Shown here in pieces: positions 36,678 through 45,401 of a DNA stretch of 64,000 nucleotides. Origin of the DNA: Saccharibacillus brassicae (GTDB lineage Bacteria; Bacillota; Bacilli; Paenibacillales; Paenibacillaceae). The stretch lies in the NCBI RefSeq assembly GCF_006542275.1, contig NZ_CP041217.1:2031501-2095500 (forward strand), written 5' to 3'. Under the pieces are notes generated by a model. That model searched no databases. It saw only the letters and a list, made by a program, of their open reading frames with translations, and had not been told where the DNA came from. Position 1 is the stretch's first letter, and each line of letters begins with the position of its first letter. The translations under genes and the position numbers were made by a program.

Positions 36678-38816
36678 TTATCCTTCTTTCGTTGCCCCGG
36701 TCGGGGATGTTGAATCGGCTGCCGCTTCGGCCCGCCTGATCTCGACCGTCGTCGAGAAGAACGTCGCGCCGCCGCCCATGTCGGCGATCCGCGAAGAGGT
36801 CAGCGCATTGGCCAGCCGTTTCGAATGTCCGGCTGCGCCCGGGCTGTCCGGCCCGGCCCACCACAGCCCCTGGCTGACGACCGTGCCCGGCAGCATGAGG
36901 TCGGTCACGACCGCTTTGAGCCGGTAGACGCCGCGGTCGTTATACGCTTCGACGACCTCGCCGTCTTCGATCCCGCGCCGCTCGGCGTCGACGGGATGGA
37001 TCTGGAGCAGAGGCTCCTTTTCCATCGCCTGATGCTTGCCGACGTTCGCGAACGTAGAGTTGAGGAAGTTATGGTTGGGCGGACTGATGAACATGAGCGG
37101 ATAACGGCCCTGCCGCTCCGGTCTGTTCTCGCCGTCGAAGCCTTCTTCAAGCGGCAGGTACGTCGGCAGCGCCGGCAGGCCGAGGTCTTGAAGCTGCCGC
37201 GAATACAGCTCGATCTTGCCCGAAGGCGTCGTCAGGCGCTTGAGGTAATCGGCTTTGGGCGCCATATCGAGTTCGACGAACCGTTCCTGTTCGAGACGTT
37301 CCAGCGTGACCCCGTTCAGGTACGGATTGTCCGGATTGTCCAGCGCGGCCGCGATGACCGCCTCTTCGCTCTCGCGGAACGCTTCTTCTTCGAAGCCCAT
37401 CGCTTCGGCGAGCAGCTTGAACGTATCGAAATTGCTTTTGCTCTCGCCGGCCGGCTCGATTACCGGCTGCTGAAGCTGGACGTAATGGTGCCAATACGAG
37501 GTGTACAGATCGGTATTCTCGAAGCTCGACGTGGCCGGCAGCACGATATCGGCATATTTGGCCGTATCGGTCAGGAACAGCTCGTGCACGACCGTGAACA
37601 GATCTTCGCGCCGGAGCCCTTCGCGCACGCGGCCCGATTCGGGCGCCACGACGGCCGGATTGCTGCCGAACACGAACAGTCCGCGCACTTTGGGCTCAAG
37701 CGTGAGCAGCGCGTCGGCCAGAGCGTTCATATTGATCTTCCGCACGCCCGGATCGGGGCGCAGATCGGGCCGCTGAAGCGCGTCGTCGTTCAGCGACGCA
37801 TAGGCGCCGTTGGACTTGAACGCGCCGCCGCCCCGGCTCCACTGGCCGGTCAGCGCCGGCAGGCAGGATACGGTCCGCACGGCCATGCCGCCGTTGTCGT
37901 GGTGCTGAAGCCCGTTGCCGATATGGATATGGCTCGGGGAGGTCTCGCCGTACATCAGCGCGAGCCGGACGATGTCTTCGGCCGGCACGCCCGTAATGCG
38001 CGAGACCCGCTCCGGCGTATACGCCCGCACGTGCTCGCGCAGTTCCGCGTGCCCGACCGTATGCTCCCGCAGGAAATCCACGTCGGTCAGCCCGCGTTCG
38101 AACAGCACGTGCATCAAGCCGAGCGCGAGCGCCGTATCGGTGCCCGGATGCAGCGGAACGAACCAGTCCGCGCGGCGCCCGGTCAGGTTCTTGTGCACGT
38201 CGATCACGACGACGGTCGCGCCGTTCTTGCGGGCCTGCTCCATAAGCACGGCCTGGTGCATGCTCGTGCTGACGATGTTGCCGCCCCAGACGATGAACAG
38301 CTTCGCGTTCAGCGTGTCCTGCGGGCTTGATCCGCCGCCGAAGCCCATCGTGTAGCGCCAGCCGGCATTGCCCGCCGAATTGCAGATCGTATACTCGAGC
38401 TTCGAAGCGCCGAGGCGCCCGAAAAAGCGGCGGTCCATGCCTTCGGCGTTGAGCACGCCCATATTGCCGTAGAAACTGTAGGGCAGGATGCTCTGCGGTC
38501 CGTGCTCCGCGGACAATGCCTGGAACCGGTCCGCGATTTCCGAAATCGCTTCCGGCCAGGAGATGCGGACAAATTCCCCGGACCCTTTGGGGCCGGAACG
38601 CCGCATCGGATATAGAAGGCGCTGCGGATGATGCACCCGCTCGGCCATGTTTCTCACTTTGTTGCAGATCGCTCCCTTGGTCTCGGGATGCGCGGGATTG
38701 CCCGTGACTTTGACGATTTTGCCGTTTTCCTTGTGCAGCAGCAGGCCGCAGGCGTCCGGGCAGTCAAGCGGGCAGACTGCCGGAAAGACGCCGCTCGGCC
38801 GTTCGGTCATGTTCAT
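36678..38816 (-). CDS. Molybdopterin oxidoreductase, YoaE-like, with a [4Fe-4S] site
   Basis: 712 residues. Four cysteines C15-x3-C19-x3-C23-x27-C51 (CPLDCPDACG ... GAICNK) bind a [4Fe-4S] cluster; molybdopterin-guanine-dinucleotide contacts include IVWGGNIVSTSMHQ, GTDTALALGLMHVL and the C-terminal molydop-binding domain (FISPPNHNFLNSTFANV). No Tat signal, so cytoplasmic. The B. subtilis relative YoaE has no firm reaction. The ATG at 38816 follows GGAG. Heads an operon with an MFS transporter. A TorD-like chaperone lies 7 kb away. Confidence 0.85.
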   Translation of the reverse strand: MNMTERPSGVFPAVCPLDCPDACGLLLHKENGKIVKVTGNPAHPETKGAICNKVRNMAERVHHPQRLLYPMRRSGPKGSGEFVRISWPEAISEIADRFQALSAEHGPQSILPYSFYGNMGVLNAEGMDRRFFGRLGASKLEYTICNSAGNAGWRYTMGFGGGSSPQDTLNAKLFIVWGGNIVSTSMHQAVLMEQARKNGATVVVIDVHKNLTGRRADWFVPLHPGTDTALALGLMHVLFERGLTDVDFLREHTVGHAELREHVRAYTPERVSRITGVPAEDIVRLALMYGETSPSHIHIGNGLQHHDNGGMAVRTVSCLPALTGQWSRGGGAFKSNGAYASLNDDALQRPDLRPDPGVRKINMNALADALLTLEPKVRGLFVFGSNPAVVAPESGRVREGLRREDLFTVVHELFLTDTAKYADIVLPATSSFENTDLYTSYWHHYVQLQQPVIEPAGESKSNFDTFKLLAEAMGFEEEAFRESEEAVIAAALDNPDNPYLNGVTLERLEQERFVELDMAPKADYLKRLTTPSGKIELYSRQLQDLGLPALPTYLPLEEGFDGENRPERQGRYPLMFISPPNHNFLNSTFANVGKHQAMEKEPLLQIHPVDAERRGIEDGEVVEAYNDRGVYRLKAVVTDLMLPGTVVSQGLWWAGPDSPGAAGHSKRLANALTSSRIADMGGGATFFSTTVEIRRAEAAADSTSPTGATKEG

Positions 38817-39227
38817 GACGGACGGCTCCTTTCGGTGTTCGAATCGTAATTTCTTGCCGGCCTTTATTGTAGCATAATTTGTCCGCAAAATATTTTGTCC
38901 GATCGGGTGCGGCAGTGTTTCAATGCGGCGGACTACGGGGTATTAAAAAGCATTGGCAATTAGGCAGTAAATGATGTCCCCTTCATAAGCTGTTCCTGCT
39001 GCCATATCATGGACCACTCCCGAAAATTAGCCTTCACAAGCTCCTTCCCCCGGACTTGTGAAGGCTAATTTGTTATGTCCGCCTCTTTTTACGACCCGGG
39101 GCCTTTTTTTGATTTAATGCCTTTTTTTATTTAATGCCTTTTTTATCCAACTTTTTTGCCGGCCCGAACGTCTACTCTGCATACCCGGGATTGCCCGACA
39201 CCTCGGATCAACAAGGAGGGGAAGACT
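38817..39227. other. Divergent intergenic region with an orphan perfect hairpin
   Basis: Between two divergent genes, so neither should need a terminator here, yet it carries a 17-bp perfect hairpin (39024-39071). A short T-rich direct repeat (TTTAATGCCTTTTTT) occurs at about 39113-39145. No convincing frame. Confidence 0.5.
39024..39071. repeat. Perfect 17-bp inverted repeat with 14-base loop
   Basis: AAATTAGCCTTCACAAG at 39024-39040 and its exact complement at 39055-39071. No T-run follows on either strand, and no gene ends here. On the minus strand the loop contains GGGGGAAGGAG, a ribosome-site-like sequence. Confidence 0.8.
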
Positions 39228-40046
39228 GTGTCCAGAAAAAAAGCGTGGATGCCCGCGGCCGTCTGCCTGCTGGCGCTCACCGCCTGCTCGCCGAACGAAT
39301 GGGCCGGCCAAGTGCTCGAAGACCGTATTATTCAGGTCAAGCGGTACCCCGACCAGCAGAAGCCGTACGTCGGTTACGCTTCGGCGTTCAAAGGCTACAC
39401 TTGGAAAAAAGGCGGCGAGACCGAACTGCGCCAAGCGTGGGACAAGGTGCCGGAAGCGAAATCGATGGGCGATCCTGACGAAGTGGATCTGACCGGTAAC
39501 ATAAGCATTCTCGTCCGGCAAAAAACGATAGCCGCTTCTTCGCTCGAAGAGATCGTCGAGCAGGCGGCCGCCTACGAATACAAGCACGACGTCAGCGGCA
39601 TCCGGATCGACTCCGAGATCGTCCAGGGCGATTGGGTGCTGGCTTCGTTTCCTTACCGTTACCGAGGCGTGCCTTATACCGGCAAGGTACTGGCCAGGCT
39701 CAAAGGTCATACGTACATCTACCACAGCCTGAACTTCTCCCCCGAACTGACCGACGAAGGCAAACGACTGCCGTTTGTGCCGGGCAACGGTTTCATGGGC
39801 GTAGGCGAAAAAGAAGACCGTGAAGCCATCGACTTCTCCTACTTCGACGGCTCCGTCAACGACGAACGGATCGAACAGATCGTCATACATGACGAAAACG
39901 GCAGCGAAGTGATCCCGATCGAAGCGGACCAGCTCAGCTATGTGATCTCCGACGATCGCGACGCAAACGGCGGTGCCGCCCGGGATATTCAATACATCGA
40001 AGCGCTCGACCGGGCAGGCAGGACCGTCTATACCTGGCAGTATTGA
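39228..40046 (+). CDS. Predicted lipoprotein of unknown function
   Basis: 272 residues from a GTG with GGAGGGG upstream. An N-terminal lipoprotein signal (KKAWMPAAVCLLALTAC) has the lipobox Cys at 19, so the product should be lipid-anchored outside the membrane. The rest is soluble, acidic and beta-rich by composition, with no family I recognise. Stands alone between the divergent molybdoenzyme and the LOG gene. Confidence 0.7.
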   Translation: MSRKKAWMPAAVCLLALTACSPNEWAGQVLEDRIIQVKRYPDQQKPYVGYASAFKGYTWKKGGETELRQAWDKVPEAKSMGDPDEVDLTGNISILVRQKTIAASSLEEIVEQAAAYEYKHDVSGIRIDSEIVQGDWVLASFPYRYRGVPYTGKVLARLKGHTYIYHSLNFSPELTDEGKRLPFVPGNGFMGVGEKEDREAIDFSYFDGSVNDERIEQIVIHDENGSEVIPIEADQLSYVISDDRDANGGAARDIQYIEALDRAGRTVYTWQY

Positions 40047-40178
40047 CGCACGATGACCCCTTGCGCCCGGCGGCAGGGGTTGGATAATCGACAGGATTTA
40101 CCGTCTGTTTACCCGGCGTTCGGGGCTGGGCGCTTGTCGGCCTCCGTGCTATGATTAGAGGAAAAGGAGATTTGCATC

Positions 40179-40763
40179 ATGCCAAACAGCATTGCGGTAT
40201 TCTGCGGTTCGAGAGAAGGCGCTTCGCCGGCTTACATGGACAGCGCGCGGGCGCTCGGCCGCGAGATGGCGGCTCGGGGAATCACGCTCGTCTACGGCGG
40301 TTCGCGCATGGGCCTGATGGGCGCCGTTGCCGACGCCGTGCTCGCAGGCGGCGGCCGGGCGATCGGCGTGCTGCCGGACTTCATGCAGGGCCGGGAGATC
40401 GCCCATACGGGCCTCACCGAGCTGATCATGGTCAAATCCATGCATGAACGCAAAGCCAAAATGGCCGAGCTGGCCGAAGGGTTCGTCACGCTGCCCGGCG
40501 GCTCCGGCACGATGGAAGAATATTTCGAGATTTTCACCTGGGCGCAGCTCGGGCTGCATACGAAGCCGACCGGCGTGCTGAATTCGGCCGGCTATTACGA
40601 TCCGCTGATCGCGCTGTTCGACCGGATGACCGGCGAAGGCTTCGTCATGCCGCATCACCGGGCGATGATGCTGACGGCGGAAGACCCGGCCGAACTGCTG
40701 GACCGCATGGAAGCTTACCGCGCGCCCGGCGTGCCGCAGGTGCTGACCGAAGAACGCACCTAG
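40179..40763 (+). CDS. LOG family protein (cytokinin riboside phosphoribohydrolase-like, YvdD)
   Basis: 194 residues with the LOG signature PGGSGTMEEYFE and the upstream VYGGSRMGLMGAVADAVL. LOG enzymes cleave nucleoside 5'-monophosphates to base and ribose 5-phosphate; in bacteria the true substrate is often a purine nucleotide. AAGGAG precedes the ATG. Followed by the 51-bp repeat array. Confidence 0.88.
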   Translation: MPNSIAVFCGSREGASPAYMDSARALGREMAARGITLVYGGSRMGLMGAVADAVLAGGGRAIGVLPDFMQGREIAHTGLTELIMVKSMHERKAKMAELAEGFVTLPGGSGTMEEYFEIFTWAQLGLHTKPTGVLNSAGYYDPLIALFDRMTGEGFVMPHHRAMMLTAEDPAELLDRMEAYRAPGVPQVLTEERT

Positions 40764-40810
40764 AGCGGACAGCTGCGAAGCTTTGTGACGCTTTGCCGAC
40801 CGCTTAATCC

Positions 40811-40995
40811 GGACCAAAAGTCAGCATTTTATTCGAACAAGCCGCTCAAACAGCAAAAAGCGGACCGGAAGTCAGCATTTCACTTCGATTCCGCCTGCCA
40901 AAAGCGAATTTCGAACAAATTGTGGATTGCAGGTCAGCATTTTATCCGAACAAGCCGCTCAAACAGCAACATGTGGATTGCAGGTCAGCATCAGG
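40811..40995. repeat. Four-unit intergenic repeat, about 51-bp period
   Basis: GTCAGCAT recurs at 40820, 40871, 40933 and 40984 (steps of 51, 62 and 51). Units 1 and 3 share GTCAGCATTTTAT followed by CGAACAAGCCGCTCAAAC almost identically; units 3 and 4 share GTGGATTGCAGGTCAGCAT. Not CRISPR: there are no unique spacers of constant length. Confidence 0.75.
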
Positions 40996-41029
40996 TGGTC
41001 GAGACTTTCCGGCAGCCATGCCCTATGAC

Positions 41030-41063
41030 AAAAGCGGCTTCGCCACAAGGCGAAGCCGCTTTT
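41030..41063. terminator. Bidirectional intrinsic terminator
   Basis: AAAAGCGGCTTCGCC / GGCGAAGCCGCTTTT, a perfect 15-bp stem with a 4-base loop, between the convergent LOG gene and the small gene at 41075. Confidence 0.85.
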
Positions 41064-41074
41064 ATTATGCCGTG

Positions 41075-41251
41075 CTACAACGTGCGGGGCACGTCGCCGC
41101 GCCTCGCCGATGCCGGCCGTCTCCAGACCCATCTCCAGACCCGGCTTCTTGGTGTTCGCTCCAACCGCTCTTTTTGCCAATGATTCCGGTCGATGTCGTC
41201 GATCTGCCGGTTATGTTCCTCCAGCAATTTTTCCATCAAATATGGATGCAC
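41075..41251 (-). CDS. Small hypothetical protein (58 residues)
   Basis: A GTG start with GGAGG seven bases upstream leads into HPYLMEKLLEEHNRQIDDIDR, an amphipathic helix of protein-like composition, then a basic Arg/Trp-rich tail. The frame ends 12 bases before a strong terminator. Starts of this kind (xHPYLxEKLxxEH) recur in small Bacillota proteins as far as I recall; function unknown. The C-terminal half may be degenerate. The call rests mainly on the ribosome site and terminator. Confidence 0.45.
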   Translation of the reverse strand: MHPYLMEKLLEEHNRQIDDIDRNHWQKERLERTPRSRVWRWVWRRPASARRGDVPRTL

Positions 41252-41497
41252 TTCTATTCCTCCCCGCCGCTTCGAACGCCGCCCCGCAAGGCGTACATTC
41301 GTTCGCTTATGGGGCAAGTATAGGCGCCCGACCCGGACAGCTGTATGTCCGGGTCGACGGCGGCCGATCCAAAGGGCAGGATCGAGGAGCCGCCGGACAC
41401 GGCCGCGGCTTTGCCCACCTGCGGCCGTTCGACCCGGCCGCGGCCGCGCGCTATAGCGAGCGCAAAAGCGCGCACGCTCAGGCGCGGCTTGGGCAGA

Positions 41498-42355
41498 TCA
41501 AGCGTGCTTCTGCAGCTCCGGCTTGCCGTAGTCGGCTTGAGCAGCAAGCGCGGCCTGCGCCGGTTCAGCCTGGGGCCGGGGCTCGCCGGTCCGGCGCAGG
41601 TACGTGCCCCAGTAAGCGGCGGCGACGAAGATCGCGCCTCCGGTCAGATTGCCGAGCCAGACCGGCACGAAGTTGCCGAGATATTGGCCCCAAGTGAAAT
41701 GGCCTTCGAAAATGGCGGCCGGAATCAGGAACATGTTGGCCACGACGTGCTGGAAGCCGATCGCCACGAACGCCATCGTCGGGAACCAGATGCCGATAAT
41801 TTTGCCGCTCATGTTATCCGCCCCGTAGCTGAGCCAGACGGCCAGCGCCACCAGCCAGTTGCAGCCGATCCCGGAGACGAACGATTGCAGGAACGTGCTG
41901 TCGATCTTGTGTCCGGCCATGTCGACCAGCTTGTCCAGATAAGGGCCGGAAGCGGTCAGCCCGACGATATGGCCGAAGAAATAGGCGACGAAGATCGCGC
42001 CGGCAAAGTTCGCGAGCGTGATCAGGATCAGGTTCTTGATCATCTCGCCTGTCGAGATGCGCCGCGCCAGGCGTGCCAGCGGCACGGCCATCATGTTGCC
42101 GGTGAGTAGCTCGCCGCCGGCCAGCAGCACGAGCACGAGGCCGACCGGGAACACGGCTGCGCCGACGAAATTGGCCATGCTGCCCCATTCGGCAGGCGTA
42201 TTCGCGATCACGCGAATATCGAGCAGGAAGCCGAGCGCGATAAACGCCCCGGCCAGAAATCCGAGGATCAATACGGAAGAGAGCGGACTGTGCGCTTTTT
42301 TGACGCCGTTCTCAACGGTGACTTCCGCGATTTGCGGCGGTTTGCAATAAGCCAT
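41498..42355 (-). CDS. Formate/nitrite transporter (FNT) family channel
   Basis: 285 residues, six membrane helices. Signatures: GFLAGAFIALGFLL, GLVLVLLAGGELLTGN, GIGCNWLVALAVWLSYGADNMSGKI and AFVAIGFQHVVANMFLIPAAI with the central His. Moves formate, nitrite or hydrosulfide; which one is not settled by motifs. A minus-strand palindrome at 42462-42479 matches the operators before the NADH oxidase, suggesting shared redox control. GGAG before the ATG. Confidence 0.88.
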   Translation of the reverse strand: MAYCKPPQIAEVTVENGVKKAHSPLSSVLILGFLAGAFIALGFLLDIRVIANTPAEWGSMANFVGAAVFPVGLVLVLLAGGELLTGNMMAVPLARLARRISTGEMIKNLILITLANFAGAIFVAYFFGHIVGLTASGPYLDKLVDMAGHKIDSTFLQSFVSGIGCNWLVALAVWLSYGADNMSGKIIGIWFPTMAFVAIGFQHVVANMFLIPAAIFEGHFTWGQYLGNFVPVWLGNLTGGAIFVAAAYWGTYLRRTGEPRPQAEPAQAALAAQADYGKPELQKHA

Positions 42356-42461
42356 GGTTGATGTCTCCTTTGATAGCTAAAATTTGAACCTTCCCTTGTC
42401 GTACTCATTTTAGCTCAGGCACTCGCCGGAGTACGTGACAAATCTCATACCGAAATGTATA

Positions 42462-42479
42462 AAGTGAATCTTTTCACTT
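42462..42479. promoter_or_regulatory. Rex/Fnr-like operator upstream of the FNT gene
   Basis: AAGTGAA-TCTT-TTCACTT, perfect 7-bp arms with a 4-base centre, 107 bases upstream of the FNT start. Core GTGAA-N4-TTCAC is identical to two boxes before the NADH oxidase at 45402-45453. Confidence 0.6.
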
Positions 42480-42625
42480 ATTTTTCTTGTCCTATTTTCC
42501 GTTTCTTCTTCGGGTCTTCTTTTCCCCGTTTCATCGCTCGGCATTTCCCCGCTTTCCGCCTCCCGTTTCCCCTATTTATGGCCGGGCTGCCCGTGCTATC
42601 ATACAGGGAAAGGCGGTGAACCTTC

Positions 42626-43597
42626 ATGATCGATTTTTTTGCAAAAGAACCCGGTATTCCCCGCTGGATGAACGTTATCCCCGGATCGAACGGCTGGGCG
42701 GCGGCCGAGCCGGTCGACAAAGGCTGGTCCGCGGATCGCAAATACCGTATCCGGACCCGAGACGGGCAGCTGCTTCTGCTTCGGCTGTCCGATCCGGGGC
42801 TGGCCGAAGCCAAGCGCGAAGAATTCGAACGGGTACGCCAGGCTTCGAAGCTCGGCATTCCGATGTCGCTCCCGATCGAGTTCGGCATCTGCGAAGGAGC
42901 GGCGGATCGGACGTTCCCCGAAGCCGGCGCACCCTTCGTCTATTCGCTGCTGAGCTGGATCGAAGGCGAAGACGCGCAGGAGATGCTGCCGGGGCTCTCC
43001 GGCGCAGAAGCTTACGCCCGGGGCCGGGACGCCGGCACCTGGCTGCGCCGCATGCACGGCTTGAGCGTTCCGGCCGGTGCGGAAGCGCCGGCGAATACCG
43101 TGCGCCGCGAGGTGACGCGCAAAATTCAGGCTTACGAGAACGGAAGCTACCGGCTTCCGTTCGGCGCCGAACTGCTTGCGCGGATCGAAGCCCGGCTGCC
43201 GCTGCTTGAAGGCGTGCCGGCCGGGTTCCGGCACGGCGATTATCATCCCGGCAATATGATCCTCGGACCGGACGGCGGCTTGAACGTGATCGATTTCAAC
43301 CGTTCCGGCACCGGCGATCCGCTGCGCGACTTCAACCGGATGGAGACGTTCACGAGCGGCATCAGTCCTTCTTTTGCCCGGGGCCAACTGCGCGGTTATA
43401 GAGAGAGCGGCCCCCGCGATCCCGACTTCTGGGGCAGAGTCTCCCTGTACTGCGCGATAGAGTGTCTGTTCGCGATCGTCTGGGCGATTCCGTTCGGCGA
43501 ACCGGAAATTACGGATACGCTGAGCCGGTCGCGGATCATCTGGGACGACTTCGACGGATTCCGGCGCGATACGCCGAAATGGCTGGACGAAAGCTAG
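42626..43597 (+). CDS. Aminoglycoside phosphotransferase (APH) family kinase
   Basis: 323 residues with the kinase-like fold. Catalytic HGDYHPGNM and metal-binding IDFNRSGTGDPLRDF are clear; the N-lobe reads RKYRIRTRDGQLLLLRLSD. Resembles family members acting on small molecules rather than antibiotics; true substrate unknown. AGGCGG before the ATG. Transcribed alone, divergent from the FNT gene. Confidence 0.82.
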   Translation: MIDFFAKEPGIPRWMNVIPGSNGWAAAEPVDKGWSADRKYRIRTRDGQLLLLRLSDPGLAEAKREEFERVRQASKLGIPMSLPIEFGICEGAADRTFPEAGAPFVYSLLSWIEGEDAQEMLPGLSGAEAYARGRDAGTWLRRMHGLSVPAGAEAPANTVRREVTRKIQAYENGSYRLPFGAELLARIEARLPLLEGVPAGFRHGDYHPGNMILGPDGGLNVIDFNRSGTGDPLRDFNRMETFTSGISPSFARGQLRGYRESGPRDPDFWGRVSLYCAIECLFAIVWAIPFGEPEITDTLSRSRIIWDDFDGFRRDTPKWLDES

Positions 43598-43703
43598 GCT
43601 GCAGCCTCGTCTTCAGACCGGCGCTCTGGCGGCAGACCGGGCCGACTATACAAATCCCTCCAAATCTGCGGCATGAACCGAGCGCCCAACACTGACGACG
43701 CCT

Positions 43704-43788
43704 AACAAACGGCATACAATGAACCGCGTACAATGAACCACCTACCATGAACCGCTTACTAACGAACCGCGTATAACAAACGGCGCAA
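43704..43788. repeat. Degenerate 14-bp tandem repeat, six units
   Basis: Units such as AATGAACCGCGTAC, AATGAACCACCTAC, CATGAACCGCTTACT and AACGAACCGCGTAT follow each other without gaps, just before the terminator of the NADH oxidase. Confidence 0.65.
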
Positions 43789-43791
43789 GCC

Positions 43792-43820
43792 GAAAAGCCC
43801 GCCGAATCGGCGGGCTTTTC
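43792..43820. terminator. Intrinsic terminator between convergent genes
   Basis: GAAAAGCCCGCCG / CGGCGGGCTTTTC perfect stem with a 3-base loop; serves the NADH oxidase on the minus strand and possibly the kinase on the plus strand. Confidence 0.85.
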
Positions 43821-43861
43821 GATAGGGTCTATTCTTTTTTAACACCCAAGACTCAGGCGAT

Positions 43862-45256
43862 TTACGCCTGGGTCTGTTTTTGCACGGAACGGGCCGCTTT
43901 TTCTTCGCGTTCTTCGACCGGCTGGGCTTCCATCGCGGCAAAGCCGAGGGAGTTCAGGTAGTTCCAAGGCTTGTTGTAATGCGGTTGGAAGAAGAAGTCG
44001 ACGAAGGCCAATTCTTCGACCGTCATCTTGTTCTGGATGCAGACCGACAGCGTGTTGATCGACTGGGTCAGGTCCACTTTGGACATCAGCTGCGCACCGA
44101 CGATGCGGCGGCTGTCTTTTTCGAACACGATCTTGAATGTCGCTTTCTCGAATTCCGGCATGAACTCCGGACGGTAGTTGTCTTCGAACGTCGCGGTCGC
44201 GATATCGAGGCCCGCTTCCCGCGCCGCTGTCTCGGTCATGCCTGTCGCTGCGATGTTGTCTTCATAGATCTTGATGCCGCTCGTGCCCTGGGTGCCCATG
44301 TAGGCGATTTTCTTCTCGACCAGATTCATCGCGACGAGCGTACCCATACGCACCGCGTTCGTAGCGAGCGGAATGTAAGCGGCTTTGCCGGTCGGGTTGT
44401 AACGGATCGCGCAGCTGTCGCCGGCCGCGTACACGTCTTTGACGCTGGTCTCCATATAGTTGTCGACGAGGATCGCGCCGTTCGGCAGCATGTCGACCTG
44501 GTCTTTGAGCAGTTCGGTGTTCGGACGGAAACCGATACACAAGATGACAAGGTCCGCTTCGTGTTCGCCTTTTGTCGTGATGATTTTTTGCACTTTGCCG
44601 TCTTTGCCTTCGAACCGCTCGACTTTTTCGTCCAGAGCCAGCGTGATCCCTTTTTCGGTCAGGGAATCTTCGATGCGATCGGTAAACTCGGCGTCCAGGT
44701 ATTTGCTCAGAATCCGTTTCTCCGCATCGATCAGCGTCACTTCTTTGCCGTTCATCTCGAACGCTTCGACCAGCTCGACACCGATATAGCCCGCGCCGAT
44801 GACGACGACGTTTTTGGCCGTTTTCGCTTTTTCGATGATCGTGTTGGAATGGTTGAAGTTTTTGGACAAAATGATGTTCTCAAGCTCGATGCCTTCGAAC
44901 TTCGGAATGATCGGCCACGAGCCGGTCGTTACGATCAGCTTGTCGAACGTATCGCCGAATTCTTCGCCCGTTTCCAGGTTGCGCACGGTGAGCGTCTTGC
45001 CGGCCGCGTCGACGTTCAGCACTTCATGGCGCATCCGGGTCTGTACGCCGAGAGCGGCCAAATGTTCCGGGGAGGAATAGAAGAGGCCGTTCGGGTCTTT
45101 GACCACTCCGCCGACGTACAGCGCGATGCCGCACGAGAGGAAGGAGATGTTGTCGTTGCGTTCGTACACCGTGATCTCGGCGTCCGGGTACAGCTTGGCG
45201 GTGCGGACGATAGCGGCGGTTCCTGCGTGCGTACAACCGATAACTGCGATCTTCAT
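43862..45256 (-). CDS. nox: NADH oxidase / CoA-disulfide reductase family flavoprotein
   Basis: 464 residues. The FAD motif IAVIGCTHAGTAA opens the protein; redox-active Cys42 (SFLSCGIALYVGG) and His10 are those of H2O-forming NADH oxidases; the NADH motif VVVIGAGYIGVELVEAF and DVYAAGDSCAI follow, then the dimerisation domain. Oxidises NADH with O2, probably to water. Start ATG at 45256 with GGAGG eight bases upstream. The promoter region carries three redox-type operators, consistent with NADH-dependent control. Confidence 0.88.
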   Translation of the reverse strand: MKIAVIGCTHAGTAAIVRTAKLYPDAEITVYERNDNISFLSCGIALYVGGVVKDPNGLFYSSPEHLAALGVQTRMRHEVLNVDAAGKTLTVRNLETGEEFGDTFDKLIVTTGSWPIIPKFEGIELENIILSKNFNHSNTIIEKAKTAKNVVVIGAGYIGVELVEAFEMNGKEVTLIDAEKRILSKYLDAEFTDRIEDSLTEKGITLALDEKVERFEGKDGKVQKIITTKGEHEADLVILCIGFRPNTELLKDQVDMLPNGAILVDNYMETSVKDVYAAGDSCAIRYNPTGKAAYIPLATNAVRMGTLVAMNLVEKKIAYMGTQGTSGIKIYEDNIAATGMTETAAREAGLDIATATFEDNYRPEFMPEFEKATFKIVFEKDSRRIVGAQLMSKVDLTQSINTLSVCIQNKMTVEELAFVDFFFQPHYNKPWNYLNSLGFAAMEAQPVEEREEKAARSVQKQTQA

Positions 45257-45401
45257 GAGTAATTCCTCCAGTAGAATATTTTTTATGGGATAACGCTTTT
45301 GCATCCGACAGTGATGTGAAAACTTGTACATACTACGTTAAAAAAAAGGTTTTGTAAGAACTACCCGGTATGGGGGACGTTGACTCGGCAATCATTTAAG
45401 A

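Larger units (their letters stand above)
40764..41074. other. Gap with repeat array and bidirectional terminator
   Basis: Holds the repeats at 40811-40995 and the hairpin at 41030-41063. An apparent open frame through the repeats looks non-coding. Confidence 0.5.

Noticed and set aside
40811-40995. CRISPR array
   Set aside because: Units are long, differ from one another, and are not separated by unique spacers of constant length; no cas genes in the window.
42626-43597. Antibiotic-resistance call for the APH-family kinase
   Set aside because: Motifs show only the kinase-like fold; many relatives act on metabolites, and there is no mobile element nearby.
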